DNA of 64,000 nucleotides from Diplonema papillatum (lineage: Eukaryota; Euglenozoa; Diplonemea; Diplonemida; Diplonemidae). Below are positions 20,610 to 31,405 of the stretch, piece after piece. Within the stretch, counting starts at the first letter, position 1. Each line of letters starts with the position of its first letter. The stretch lies in the NCBI GenBank assembly GCA_030068145.1, contig JAPJBO010000929.1, forward strand, positions 24,617-88,616, in the 5' to 3' direction. Under the pieces are notes generated by a model. That model saw nothing but the letters and a program-made list of their open reading frames with translations, was not told the DNA's origin and ran no database searches. Position numbers and translations under genes: made by a program.

Positions 20610-21235
20610 GACAGAGACAACGCTGCGAAGCACCACCCAGAAACGAGAGAGATGTCCCTACTGCAGCGACGGACGAACCGTGGAGAAACCACTCTTCAAA
20701 AGTCTACGCCACCATAGTCCCTTCTGCAAAAAGAAGCACCGTATATATACGACGCACAGCAACGACGACTCCATCAGACGAATAACCTCACTACCCACGG
20801 GTACCCAGAGTGCCTTAACTGTGGCGAGCAACGAACAGTTTACCCTGCAAATATACCCAAAAAAAAACCTTATATTAGGGCGTAAACAACCCGCACCACG
20901 TGAAGTGCTACAAGTGGCATGAAACCCAAGCACTACTCTACGTAAAAATACATAAAAACGTGGACAACAGACCGGTACGGGCTACAAGGCAACCCCTGCT
21001 CAACTTGTAGAACGTGGGGGGCCCCAGACTACACTTCACGAAGGAATGTCCTTGATGCCGGTCACAAACAGTCCCGGACATGGCTAGCTATAACGAAAGC
21101 GTGCACCAAATATACAACGCGTAACCATATCGCCCCTTCTTGCTCTCTAAGAGAACCCATTCATGAACGGTCACACGGAGACCCTAAACCCCCGGAATTT
21201 CAAGCGAACTTTAACTCTAAAAAATATACAGACTT
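20610..21235 (+). mobile_element. 3' fragment of the USP/zinc-finger element
   Basis: Collinear with 10845-11378 plus 12475-12550 of T1. It encodes CPYC...SLRHHSPFCKKKHR, the second zinc finger of the T1 ORF, then a CLNCG finger, then the PCSTC region, and ends in GGAGACCC followed by CAAGCGAACTTTAACTC. The T2 insertion is absent. Only the 3' part of the unit is present, as in 5'-truncated retroposed copies. Frames are broken. Shorter 3' ends of the same unit occur at 30460-30520, 38730-38790 and 56630-56745. Confidence 0.65.
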
Positions 21236-21239
21236 GCTC

Positions 21240-22235
21240 CCGAAGCAGAACGACGCATGCTACAACTGCTGCTGCAGAGATTGCTGTGTGGGGCTCATCG
21301 CTCGTCGAAGCTCCGTCCAGAAGCAGGTGGAAGCTGACTGGTACTGCGCGTTCGTCGACGTTCGTCACCGTACACCCTATCGAAGCGCACCACTCTGTCA
21401 AACTCGCACTTCAGAAGACTCACGACAAGCAGCCTCTCCCCGTCGCTCCCCCGTGTAGGGAACTCGGCGAAGTGGCACGCGGATACAATCAAGGCCATGC
21501 CGAACGGTGAAACGTGCTGGCTCAGAGGTGGATCCTGCCGTGGTGGCGCTTGTCGGGGCGACGCCTGCGGTGGGGGGGCAATCGGCGAGACGTCAAGCGG
21601 CTTGGCCACCACCTCGTGGATCAGCGGGATATCTTTTCCACGACAGCAGCATCGGTCAAGAATCTCCGACGAAGCCCCTCCTGACTTGGAGACGGCATCA
21701 ACACATCGCTCGAAGAGTATGCCTCCGACTCGCACCGTGCCGGCCGCTGTTCCTGCACGTGGAAGGCGCCCGGAAGGAAACCATCCAGGCCCCGACGGAA
21801 GGCAGGTGGTCAGCTCCCACCGCACTACCTCGAAATCAAGCTGTTCCGGGCCATGTGCGCGCACCGCAGGGGCTGTGTGCTGTCAGTCCGATGCGAGTCC
21901 GACACCACTGGTAGCCAAGAACCGTGACTCCGACGACGCGTCCGTTCGCGCCGACACACACCACAGCACGGAGTGCAATCCTTGCTCCTACTCCTCCTCG
22001 CAAGCGGCATGCCGGCTGGCCACCCGTTGTTCCCCGGCTGTTTGAGCAGAGCGCGCCTATTACTTTGCTGCCCCGTGCGAAGACTCACCGGAACCCAGCG
22101 CCCGAGCTCCTCACGGCGACTGAAGCCAGCGACATTGTCGTCGCGCAGCCGGACACGATTGAATCTCAACTCAAACTCACGTTCATCAAGTTGCTGCACT
22201 CGTTGCCTTTGTCTTTATACCGACGTAACGACGTA
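21240..22235. other. Unresolved GC-rich region with overlapping open frames
   Basis: Long frames are open on both strands (minus 21295-21864 and 21825-22199; plus 21497-22045). Some plus-strand stretches look protein-like (LFLHVEGARKETIQAP, then HYLEIKLFRAMCAHRRG in the next frame), as does minus-strand ILFERCVDAVSKSGG. No motif decides the strand. A decayed gene is plausible but I cannot identify it. Confidence 0.25.
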
Positions 22236-22239
22236 CGCC

Positions 22240-22319
22240 CGCCGTAGTAGTACGGGACAGTAATGGGGCGACCGGATACTCCCCGGAGAGATGGTCCCTG
22301 CACTCTAACTCGTCTCTCT

Positions 22320-22351
<32 letters not shown>

Positions 22352-22640
22352 TTCTAAGGGCTGCCTTGATGGCAGCTTTCGATCCTCCCTCGTTCCCTCC
22401 CACACACAAAATCTGAAACCTCTGCCCAACCAATGCGAGGTACTGTACATCAACCAAGCCTCCACCACGTTCTTGATCTAAGAAAGCAGAAAACGAGAGG
22501 AACGACTGCTCGAAAAAAGAAACGAAGTCTGGAAGTAGAGCCCCTCGGGTTTGCGGACACGGCAGGGGACTTTGGAAACCCGGTTTCCCGGTTTCAGAAA
22601 CCGGGGTTTTCCGGTTTCGGTTTTTCAACAAAAAAGAAAA
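22240..22640 (+). repeat. Dispersed repeat R6 with internal (CT)n, copy 1
   Basis: Order: CCGTAGTAGTACGGGACAG, GATGGTCCCTGCACTC, (CT)n at 22316-22352, TTTCTAAGGGCTGCCTTGATGG, a GA-rich part, AAACGAAGTCTGG, and a GAAACCGGGGTTTTCCGG hairpin. The part after (CT)n recurs at 23475-24085 with an insert, and the part before it recurs at 61050-61126, where the (CT)n is split by a retrotransposon. Confidence 0.8.
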
Positions 22641-22779
22641 GGCGTCGTTGAGCACGTGTACCCCTTTAACGTCGGTAAGTACAAGAGTCGTTGGAAGAGG
22701 AAGATCGCCGACCACTCTTCGTTGTTTTTTAGTACTGCTGCTTGTTGGCTCTTGCCGTGCAGTAATTTTAGAGTAGTTG

Positions 22780-23205
22780 TCATATAACAACTTCGCTCGT
22801 TGTGGCCTCTCGGCATTGTTTGCTGAAAAACTCCGTCGGGACTGCCGGAAGAATCTTCACAAGCTGGTCCTCATTTCTTACTGGGGACTGCGAGACATGT
22901 TGCAGACGCGTCACATCACTCGGAGAAGCGCTTGTGATAACGGCAATGAGGCGCTTGCATACGTGCCTGACCGCGTTCTCCGTTCGCCGCCTCGCCCTGA
23001 TGACCCCCATTTCTTCGAGCTGCCGGACCTGTTCTGCTGTCAGCGTCGACTTCGGGCCCGGCAACCTCCTCAACCTTCGTTCGTCCGTCAGCATCTCTTC
23101 GAACCCCTCTCTGCCCAAAACCCTTCGCACGTCTCACACCTCCGTCCCCGCCTGCCAGCTCTCCACCTTCGCCATGTCCAACGTCGCGGCCACAATCTCG
23201 TCCAT
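22780..23205 (-). pseudogene. Short protein gene with one in-frame TGA
   Basis: ATG at 23205-23203 gives MDEIVAATLDMAKVESWQAG, then after TEV a TGA, then the same frame continues without break: DVRRVLGREGFEEMLTDERR, a stretch with STLTAEQVRQLEEMGVIRAR, and CKRLIAVITSASPSDVTRLQ, ending at 22780. The composition is charged and helical and looks like real protein on both sides of the stop. Possible readings are a pseudogene with one nonsense change, a sequencing error, stop-codon readthrough, or use of the GAG|GTGTGAG motif at the stop as a splice donor. No family recognised. A poly-T tract lies upstream of the ATG. Confidence 0.4.
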
Positions 23206-23442
23206 GGGACCATCTGATCCAGTTTGCCCTTCTTTTTTTTTTTTTGTGTTAACAATGCATTGTTGGTACTAAAAATTAGTAGTTGGCAGCGTACTAAAAG
23301 CAACTCACCAAAACAGGTGAAAAACCGCTAGTGCGCACAAAAAGTCGTACTTGACCAACAGGTTCACCCCCCCGCACGCCAAGTCCGCCCTTCGGTATAA
23401 GTTCGTCCAGAACTTCACTCACTTCGTTCACGAAGTTCTTGA

Positions 23443-23474
<32 letters not shown>

Positions 23475-23477
<3 letters not shown>

Positions 23478-24090
23478 AAGGGCTGCCTTGATGGCAGCTT
23501 TCGATCCTCCCTTGTTCCCACACACAATATCTGAAACCTCTGCCCAACCCGTGCGAGGTACTGTACATCAACCAAGCCTCCACCACGTTCTTGATCTAAG
23601 AAAGCAGAAAACGAGAGGAACACCTGCTCGAAAGATGGCAAAGGAGGTCTCGTTCGGACCTTTACTCTTGGGGCGATTACCGCAAAATCGATCGAGGGGA
23701 GCGAGGTCGGGAACAAGGAAAGAGGGAGGAATTGCCTGTGTTATTTTTCCAATTCCGAATCCTTAAGTTTCCGAATCGTCCCCTTCCAACCTTGCTTCTA
23801 AAGCAAGTGGCCTTTAAACACTCAGGGCTTGTCGCCCAATACCTCTTGTGGTCCTCACTCGACCCCCCTAGACGCACCGAAGGTGCTCAAACAAGTTTGC
23901 TAGAAAAGAAACGAAGTCTGGAAGTAGAGTCACGGGCAGTGGCTTATATATGGGTCTGGTGCTCGGACCAAGTCCGACTCATAGGGTTAGCGTCAGTTTC
24001 AATTGTGAGGCAAATCCTCACATCAGGGGACTTTGGAAACCCGGTTCCAGAAACCGGGGTTTTCCGGTTTCGGGTTTTCAAAAAAATAAA
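23475..24090 (+). repeat. R6 copy 2, interrupted by a SINE-like insert
   Basis: 23475-23630 and 23905-24085 match 22354-22640 in order. Between them lies a roughly 270-bp insert (23632-23903) absent from copy 1. Its GGGAACAAGGAAAGAGGGAGG and AATTCCGAATCCTTAAG motifs recur reverse-complemented at 48540-48730, so the insert is itself a dispersed repeat (R11). Confidence 0.75.
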
Positions 24091-24399
24091 AATAATTTAT
24101 AAATTATGATTTCAAGTGGCCCCCTGTACTGTACAGTACTGCAGTTACATGGCGCGTCACGGTGTGTCACTGCAATTCGAATCTTTTCACTTACCATCTC
24201 CGTAGTTTGATAGACGTGCACACCACCACCGCAAGCTTATATCTCTCCGCCCCCTTGTTTGCGTGCGCGGGGCGACGTTCCAGGCACTCAGACACCCACA
24301 GGCACCGCAGAGCCCCAAAACCGGGGTTTTGGCTGAAACCGGCTTTTTTGCTCGGTCAGAGAAAGAGCTAAAGTCCCCTGCCTCACGTTTTGAAGAAAG

Positions 24400-24690
24400 A
24401 AGAAGAAGAAAAAGAAAAAGAAAAAGGCCGCTCCTGGTCCAGGAACGTAGCGGTCAACCACAGCTTGCAAAGCTTGAGTCGGAGGCAGCACAGTGCCACA
24501 ACCCCGTCCGCTCTGCCCTGCGGCTGACCGTCTCGACGAGCTGGTGTTCAGCGCAAGCGCCAAGCCCCAAGGTGCGCCACGCCTTGATGCTTTTGTTTGC
24601 TCAATGGTTCGTTTTGTGCTGCATGGCACTGATGCGTAGCCTTCTTATTTGACCATTTCTTACACCCCGGACTTCAGCAGCCATATGAGA
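24400..24690 (+). repeat. Dispersed repeat R5, copy 1
   Basis: 24400-24600 matches 60345-60545: a GAA-rich start, then GGCCGCTCCTGGTCCAGG, CAAAGCTTGAGTCGGAGGC and GGTGCGCCACGCCTTGATGC. The reading QLAKLESEAAQC looks protein-like in both copies. The following 24590-24690 matches 14695-14775 (CTGCATGGCACTGAT to CGGACTTCAGCAGCCAT). Probably a fragment of an old retroelement. Confidence 0.65.
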
Positions 24691-24722
24691 CGATGCCAAA
24701 AGGGGGGGTAGGGGGGGGGGTA

Positions 24723-26282
24723 GGGGGGGTCAATCTGTGTCAAAAAAGGGGTATTTTTGGATTTGCACAAAGGCAGACGTAAAAAAAGGACCCACCCCAG
24801 AAAACTGGTAGGAATCGTCGGGAAAATGCGTTACGGGCCGATACCAAGCGGAATCTGCCCACAGGTGATCGCACAAAGGCAATGTTGAAAAATCTGTCCC
24901 AAAGCGTGCCACCATGTTGATGCGATGTCGTCAATACTGTAGTACCTACACACAGCCAGCAGCTGTTGCTGTGAAACCACCCAAGCACCCCGATTATGAC
25001 AAGGTTCACACGCCAGCAGACGGGAGAGCCATGCAAACAGACGAAACTGCCCATATAATTGCTGCAAAGACTTCGCAGTAGGCGATCAAACTTGTGAAGT
25101 GGCTGGTACTAGAGCGTGAACCGACTTGTGTGTGCTTCAACCGAACCAAGCTGTAATCATGCAATAATAAACAACAGAAACAGACGTGCTTGCATGTTGT
25201 CGTGTAAGCCCTAACCCCCCCCCCTCTGTCCCACTTGGGTGCCATCCGGAAGAGAACGAAGATAGAAGAGCAGCGACCGCAGATTTGGTGCTTGGGGTGC
25301 AAGTTGGTACCGGCAGTGATGCGGGCACTGGTGACACAGACAGACGGTTGCGATTGAATACGGTGATTGCGATTAGGAATGCGAGATCATCATCACCGAG
25401 GACCACTACAGAGAGAGATACCTGGGTGCGTTCGGCAAAAAAGGTTGCTCCAACTTTCTCGTGGTGAATCTTTGGGGCACTCCACTGTGCCCCAAAACAA
25501 GATTCACAGCACGCACAAGCTGGATTGGTGACTGTACCGAGGCAGGGGCGGTCCACTGGTCTTGGTCCTGAGGCAAAGAACCGAATGGTATGGAGGCACG
25601 TGTTTGAGTCTTTGCTTGTTAACCTCCAAAAGAGAGAAAACAAGACGCGACTGGATAACGAGTGTACGCCTCGCCTCAAGTGTGGCCGAGTGCGGGCTCG
25701 AACTCTTGCGAATGCGAGCGAAAGTGACGACGAGCGTGAGAATAAGAGTGACCCGTGCGAGCCACCATTCTCTCAATTCCATCAAAAAGAGGACAAACTC
25801 CTGTCACTCGTACTCGTCGTCGTCGCATCAGAACTGTCTATGGTACGTGAGAATGTTCGTGTGGATGCACTTCGAGACGCTCTTGTTGGGCTACCTTATA
25901 AGAAGGGCCCCACCCCTCGTCACGAAATACCAGCGGCAAAGAAGCGTCGCACTCGGAACACGACCCTCTCCGGCGTACAAGAAAGAGCTGGGCTTCCCTT
26001 CTCTCGGCATTTCGACAGCAGTTTCGACTATTGTAACAGCTCTCAGCGCTTTACGTTGTCACCAACAGGTGCGTTGCAACACGGTGGCAGGCTTTGGGAC
26101 AGTTTTTGAAATCATGGCATTTAGTGTGCTTCTGTGTCTCGTGCTACTCAGATTCTACCCAGTTTCTGTTTTTTTCATGGTTCAGCTTCATTCCTACTGC
26201 CATGGTTCCATGGGGACTCCCTAATCCCCTAAGAAAAAAAATGACCCTTTGTGACGCTTTTTTGCCTTAGATTGACCCCCCC
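24723..26282. mobile_element. Third TA-flanked G-run transposon (T3)
   Basis: Left end TA + GGGGGGGTCAATCTGTG (24721 on) and right end AGATTGACCCCCCC + TA (26269-26284). The inverted repeat continues as CAAAAAA at both ends, about 24 bp with few mismatches. It lacks the leading CT of T1 and T2, so it is a sister family. The left end is preceded by two further TAGGGGGGG-like runs. Open frames inside (25525-26109 plus, 25137-25679 minus) do not resemble a transposase; the element looks non-autonomous. A block of unequal G and C tracts at 25216-25224 may be internal. Confidence 0.6.
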
Positions 26283-26294
26283 TAGGCATAGTGG

Positions 26295-26460
26295 TCAAAC
26301 GATTCGCATTATCGCATATTATCGCATTTGGGATTTTGGCGCCGATTATCGCATTTTCATTCGCATTATCGCACGATTATCGCATATTATCGCGTATTAT
26401 CGCACATTATCGCATGTGCGATCATGATTATCGCACGATTATCGCACATTATCGCAGAAT
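26295..26460 (+). repeat. ATTATCGCA minisatellite
   Basis: About 15 tandem and near-tandem units of ATTATCGCA(C/T), 9-12 bp each, starting just after the T3 right end. Local variants such as GCATGTGCGATCATGATTATC create short palindromes. The ORFs across it are repeat artefacts. Confidence 0.85.
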
Positions 26461-26624
26461 CCTTTGGGGCACCCGGAGCGAGGCAGGATGGCTTGACAGG
26501 CGCAGAAAGTGAGAAAACGAGTCCGCGGAGCTCGTCGTGAGCCCTTCTCACTCGCGCCATGCTACCGTGACGCTTCGACAACTGACATCCGACCACTACC
26601 AGTATCACCTAACTTGACAACTGC

Positions 26625-27425
26625 ATGGCTCGACCCCTTCTTGGTCAACAAACGTGCAAGCTCTCTTTCATCGTCTTCATCAACGACTTAACCTTTGCCG
26701 ACACGGGAGCCTCACGGGATTCTCAGCCTTCCCCGGGAAGTGGCGACAAGGTGTACGATGTGTGGGAAGTCAGATACCGCGGCAGCTCCTTCGCTGTCGA
26801 TCTGAAGGATGGAACCTGCTCTTGCACAAGAGCCGCTCTGTACAGATTCCCTTGCGTTCACCAGTGCGCAACAATGACGAGCGCCGGCTCCCAACCAGTC
26901 ACACTGGTACCTCCTCAGTACAAAGTCCAGGCCTACCGCCTCACCTACGCAGTCGGTGTCGCACCTCTCACCAGGAGCACATTTCCCCACGACAGAACTC
27001 TGCCCCCACCTGCTTCAACCTCCACACTGAATAACGCCACCAGGATGCACTCGCGCGGTGAAAAGAGGAAGTACCGCTGCAAGAAGTGTGGGGGGTATGG
27101 GCACACACAGAAGACCTGCAAGGCAAAGGTCCCGAAAGCAAACGCACAACCCGCTTCGAAGACTGCCAAGCCAGCACCAAAAGTCAAGCCAGAGCCAGGA
27201 GTCAAGCCAGTACCAAAAGTCAAGCCAGAGCCAGGAGTCAAGCCAGTACCAAAAGTCAAGCCAGAGCCAGGAGTCAAGCCAGTACCAAAAGTCAAGCCAG
27301 AGCCAGGAGTCAAGCCAGTACCAAAAGTCAAGTCAGAGCCAGGCTTGGCGCGCTTGGCGCGCGCCGCGCCACGCCAAACGCGCCAGGCCCCAGGAGCCAC
27401 ACTGCGTCTGCGCTGTGTTGCGTAG
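26625..27425 (+). pseudogene. MULE transposase C-terminal fragment (SWIM + zinc knuckle)
   Basis: The 266-codon frame contains, from about residue 41, VYDVWEVRYRGSSFAVDLKD followed by CSC (65-67) and CVH (77-79), a SWIM zinc finger (CxC...CxH). It is followed by a Tyr-rich segment and the CCHC knuckle CKKCGGYGHTQKTC (152-165). That order is characteristic of Mutator-like (MULE/MURA) transposases, which cut and paste elements with long terminal inverted repeats. The catalytic DDE core, normally N-terminal, is absent; the first 40 residues are unrelated. The C-terminal tail is a 12-residue Pro/Lys/Val repeat encoded by a 36-bp minisatellite, then an Arg-rich end. It is a 5'-truncated, probably dead fragment. 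Confidence 0.65.
27183..27342 (+). repeat. 36-bp coding minisatellite
   Basis: A little over four units of GTCAAGCCAGAGCCAGGA plus GTCAAGCCAGTACCAAAA, encoding VKPEPGVKPVPK in the MULE frame. The unit is a doubled 18-bp motif. All units keep the frame. Confidence 0.9.
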
Positions 27426-27429
27426 CGCA

Positions 27430-30140
27430 AAAGACTTCGATTCTGAAAACCAAAGCGTAGCAAGCAGCTCGGCGAAACTTCGCTCTTGTTGCGGCGTTGG
27501 ACGAGGGCCTTGTTGACGCCCTTGCGCTCCGTCAGCAACGTCGCCACAGGAAGTCCATCAAGGCTGAGCAAGATCTTTGTGGGTGCGGCCCTTTTTGTAC
27601 AAGCGCACGAAGCCGATCGGGTAGTAGGTGATCATACGATTGAACAGGATCACCCACGACTTGCACTCCTCAGCCAGCTCTTGCAAGGGAGCAACCCGCA
27701 CGGTATTTCTTTTTGAGGTCTAACGCGTGGCTGGCTCGGGCGGTTTTACGTTGCGAGCTGTCAAGACGTGTATTAGCTGCAGTACGTAGTACTGTAGCTC
27801 GACTGCGCAAAACCCTGAGTAACCATACCGTTTTGAGTGAAACCCTGGATTTGTGGATATAATGTTGTGAAAATGTGGTAGTATCACGTGTTGCGCTGCA
27901 CAGTGCCATGACGGGCCACGGAGCCAAACTATTTTTTTTTTCCAACTATCTTTTTTTCCGGGATTTCTCAAAATTTTCCACGCGCGCGAACGCGGAACAA
28001 ATAACGCTAAATAAAAATACTAGTCCACCCTTACCGATAAATACGCTCTCATCTCCCCTTCAAGACGCGACTGAGTTCCCAACCAACCAAAAAGGCGCTC
28101 GTAGCCCTCCACAGGTTCTTCTCATGTGTGCCCTATGTTTGGGCAAAATCCAAGATCCTATTTACGTTTTTTTGCACCTTTTCAGCCTGTTTTTTGCACC
28201 CGTTTTGGTTCGTAGGCTACACCCAGAACTTCGTCCTTTGGCTTGTGTTGACTGGCCACGTTCTGCCCGCAAGACTTCCGTGTACTAACGAGCAAAAAAG
28301 CATGAAAAGGGCGAACCAAACTCGACCACTTGATTGCACTACTTGTGCCGAAGAATATTCAAACCCTTGCTGCATGCCGTGCCATGAAATTGCGGTGTAC
28401 CCTGTTGGGAGGGTGAAATATTTCGGGACAGAGGAATGTCGGACTCTTCGCGCTTTCGCTTTCTTTCTGTCGGTTGTGCGAAGGAGGTTGTACCAGCGCT
28501 GCCGCTAAGATCATCACCATCACCACAATCGGAAGTTTGCCAGGCCTTCGACTACCCTGAGCAACGCACTGTGCAACAGTTGTAGGGGAGAGAGTCAATG
28601 CAAGTTCCAACAAGAACTCGGATGGCGTTGAGTCAACACTTGCCAATATGAAGCTAAGACCTTCCGAGGCTTCCTAGCTTGGTCACGAAACATCTCTGAC
28701 CACTTCTTCATCGAACGAGACCATCGAACCGAGCCACACAGCATGCTACCTCTGCTTGCGTTCCTGCCGTCATAGCGCGGACGTCATCCGTGGACTGAAA
28801 GCCCAGAAACTTCCTGTTACCTTCGCTGTAGCCTGGTGCAAAAAAAAAGTGCAAAACAAACGTAATTGGGCAAGATCTCTATTTACATTCACGCTTTAGG
28901 GCCACACCTGGTTCTTCTCAGCTTTTCTTTTTTCAAGCTATTTATTCAGCAGGCTATTAGCTTCATTTTGCCTCAGTTTTCCAAATTCCGTCTCAATAGC
29001 CAATTTGCTTTTCCCGCTCTGAAACCGAGAAGCCTTTGTTTGGACCACCCGAACCTTCCAAAAGGGGGGGTCCGGGGGGCACCGCCCCCCGGCAAACGGT
29101 ACGGTACATTCAGGTGGAGAAAGAGTTTGCACTTCTCAGTCCGTTTGTCGCGTTAAAACAACATACGACCAACGTGGTGGCACTGTTTGCCATCTGTGTG
29201 ACCCTCGCCCTGCTCCCGGTGCATACTCCTGAAGTCAACAGCCCATTTCAAATTCATCCACCACTCAGATACTGTGCGCTGGTAAATCAGGCGTGGGTTA
29301 GGCCAGCTGTGCCAGGAAGCTGGCTGGCGGTCAAGGGCTGCGCTGGCGGTCAGGGACTGGGCAATGCTGGGCATGGTGGGCTGGCTGGCAGAAGTTTTGG
29401 GGCTGCCGCGGGTGCTGAGCCGAGTGAGAGAGTCGAGGCTCAGAAGCAGCCCGGAATTCTTGACAGATTCTTTCTGAGTTGACGCAAGTGCCTTGTTCCG
29501 TGTGATCTCCGGTCTGCATCTACTCGTGCCTCCACCGGACCCCCACGACTTTTTTCATCGAAGGTCGTTTTTTGCACTTTTTTATTATTTTTTGAGCCGC
29601 CCGGATTCCCCCGGTTTGAAAGGAGGAAATAAAAGGTCCACAAGGAAAACAAAGCAAGCAAAGAAACAAAGTCGTCAGACATCAGAACGACGTTTATCGT
29701 CGACCGCACAAAAAAAAAAAAGGCAGAGTGGTCAAGCATGAATTAAAGTCTCGCCCGATACAGTAAACAGGGCTTACGCAGCTCTTTTGTCTTGGAGCTA
29801 AATACCTGCTGAAAATCAGTACGTAGGGTCAGGCAAAAAAGAAATAGAGCATAGGAAGCTCACCTGCCAGTGTTGCATGTCTTTGCCTCTGCCTCCTCTC
29901 CGGCCTCAACCCTCCAGTGTCGCGGTGGTAGGCAACAGCAGAATCTGCCGACCGGAATCCCCGGTACTGCGGTTGATTCCCCAGATGAATCTGCAGAAAA
30001 GATAGTACGTGCTGATAACGTACTGATTTCAGCACGTGTACACGTACTGATTCAGCATGTGTACGAAAAGAAATTAAGAAAATAAACGTGCTGAAATCAG
30101 TACGTTAAGCAGCATGCTGAACGTAAGGCATGACAGTAAA
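27430..30140. other. No supported gene; dispersed-repeat debris
   Basis: No convincing coding frame on either strand. Recognisable pieces: 28010-28110 shares CAACCAACCAAAAA(G)GCG and CCCTCCACAGG with 30530-30610 and 30830-30900; 29062-29092 is a GGGGGG...CCCCCC hairpin followed by a GGTACGGTAC motif, repeated in altered form at 31117-31165; 30000-30110 carries several GTACTGATTTCAGCACGT-type palindromic motifs. Confidence 0.6.
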
Positions 30141-30149
30141 GCTTCCTAT

Positions 30150-30330
30150 CCTAGCCCCCGCCCTCCGACCACATGTAGCTGAACCTCACAAAAACAAACA
30201 AAAGGTCGAAACACCAATCTGTACGTCCCGCGGGATCGTCGGAAACACAAAAAGAGACGGTCAGACGGTACCAAGAAGACAGACAGTCACCTACTGCGGC
30301 ACCATACTGAGGAGGGCCTGCCGTAAGTAA
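30150..30330 (+). repeat. Dispersed repeat R7, copy 1
   Basis: ACACCAATCTGTACGTCCC followed by GGGATCGTCGGAAACACAAA, shared with 38915-38985. It lies directly upstream of a 3' end of the USP/zinc-finger unit in both places, so it may be part of the same element family. Confidence 0.6.
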
Positions 30331-30476
30331 GGTATGCGAACAATGGCCGAAACCACCAATGACGAACAACCAAGGTACCCACCGATCCTCTTACCTCGTG
30401 TAACCACCACTCTTACGACACTCAGAGCACAAAGAATATCTTCCCTTAACGACGAAGGTCACCCGGAGACTTTAAA

Positions 30477-30937
30477 CCCCCGGAGTTTCCCTTCAAGCGA
30501 ACTTTCACTCCAAAAAAACGGAAAACGTTACCGATACCGCTCTTCAAGACACGGCTGCGTTCCCAACCAACCAAAAAAGCGTTCCTAGCCCTCCACAGGT
30601 CTTCTCAGTTTTTTTTTTTTTTTTTAACTAAGCATGCAGCTGTTGTATGGATCGCCTACATACACTCAGCTGCGCGTGCCTTCATTGCGAAGGTTACTGC
30701 TGCGGCCTTCTGGGTGGCAGCTGTGTCAGGTCAAGTAGCGAGATCTGAGGCCCTGTGATGGCTGAGTGCCCGGAGTTTCCCTTCAAGCGAACTTTCACTC
30801 CAAAAAAACGGAAAACGTTACCGATACCGCTCTTCAAGACACGGCTGCGTTCCCAACCAACCAAAAAAGCGCTCCTAGCCCTCCACAGGTCTTCTCAGTT
30901 TTTTTGTTTTTTTAACCAAGCATGCAGCCAGGGATTT
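30477..30937 (+). repeat. Direct duplication of about 165 bp around an ORF fragment
   Basis: 30477-30645 and 30769-30937 are near-identical (CGGAGTTTCCCTTCAAGCG through CCTCCACAGGTCTTC and a T tract). Between them is a 124-bp piece encoding VWIAHIHSAARAF, the same piece found at 31665-31790 and 57751-57875. Confidence 0.8.
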
Positions 30938-30992
30938 ATATAGCTTTTCCTCCTCTGCACAAAAGTCCTTTTCGCCCTCGGGGTCCTGTGGT

Positions 30993-31405
30993 GGATCCAA
31001 AATTAATTAGAATTGGTAGTCAAGAGGCAAGCACTACCAGGCCAGGCCAGCCCAACCCACCCAACCTCAGTGTTGGAACAAGAATCAGACGAAATGGTTA
31101 AGCTAATTTGTAAGAGAGGGGGTCTGGGGGGCAGCGCCCCCCAGCGCACGGTACAGCGGTACGGTACAGCGAAGAATTTCCGCAATCATTTTCTAGTATT
31201 GAATCCAAATTCAATTAGAACCGGTAGTCAACGTCTGATGCCAAACCCCAAATCTAATTAGAATTGGCAGTCAACGTCCAATTTCCGATCTCAAATTTAA
31301 TTAGAATTGGTAGTCAACGTTCAATTTTGAATCCAAATTTAATTAGAATTGGTAGGCAACGTCCAATTTCCGATCTCAAATTTAATTAGACTTGGTAGTC
31401 AACGT
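30993..31405 (+). repeat. Tandem repeat of about 59 bp
   Basis: Five to six units built on TTTAATTAGAATTGGTAGTC and AACGTCCAATTTCCGATC, alternating with AATCCAAAT variants. A GGGGTCTGGGGGGC hairpin block (31117-31165) interrupts the array after the first unit. It is followed by a C-rich stretch with four CCATGGCTTCG-like repeats at 31490-31535. Confidence 0.8.

Noticed and set aside
7383..23205. Reassigned TGA codon (two frames continue past TGA)
   Set aside because: TGA is the clean terminator of the 364-aa ORF and of the 665-aa RT ORF, so a changed nuclear code is unlikely.
26655..26720. Reverse transcriptase FADD-like motif (FINDLTFADTG)
   Set aside because: No other RT motif is near, the second Asp is absent and the frame leads into a MULE transposase end.
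29062..29110. Helitron 3' end (GC-rich hairpin)
   Set aside because: The hairpin is not followed by CTRR, and no Rep/helicase ORF or 5' TC end is seen; the related block at 31117 also lacks it.
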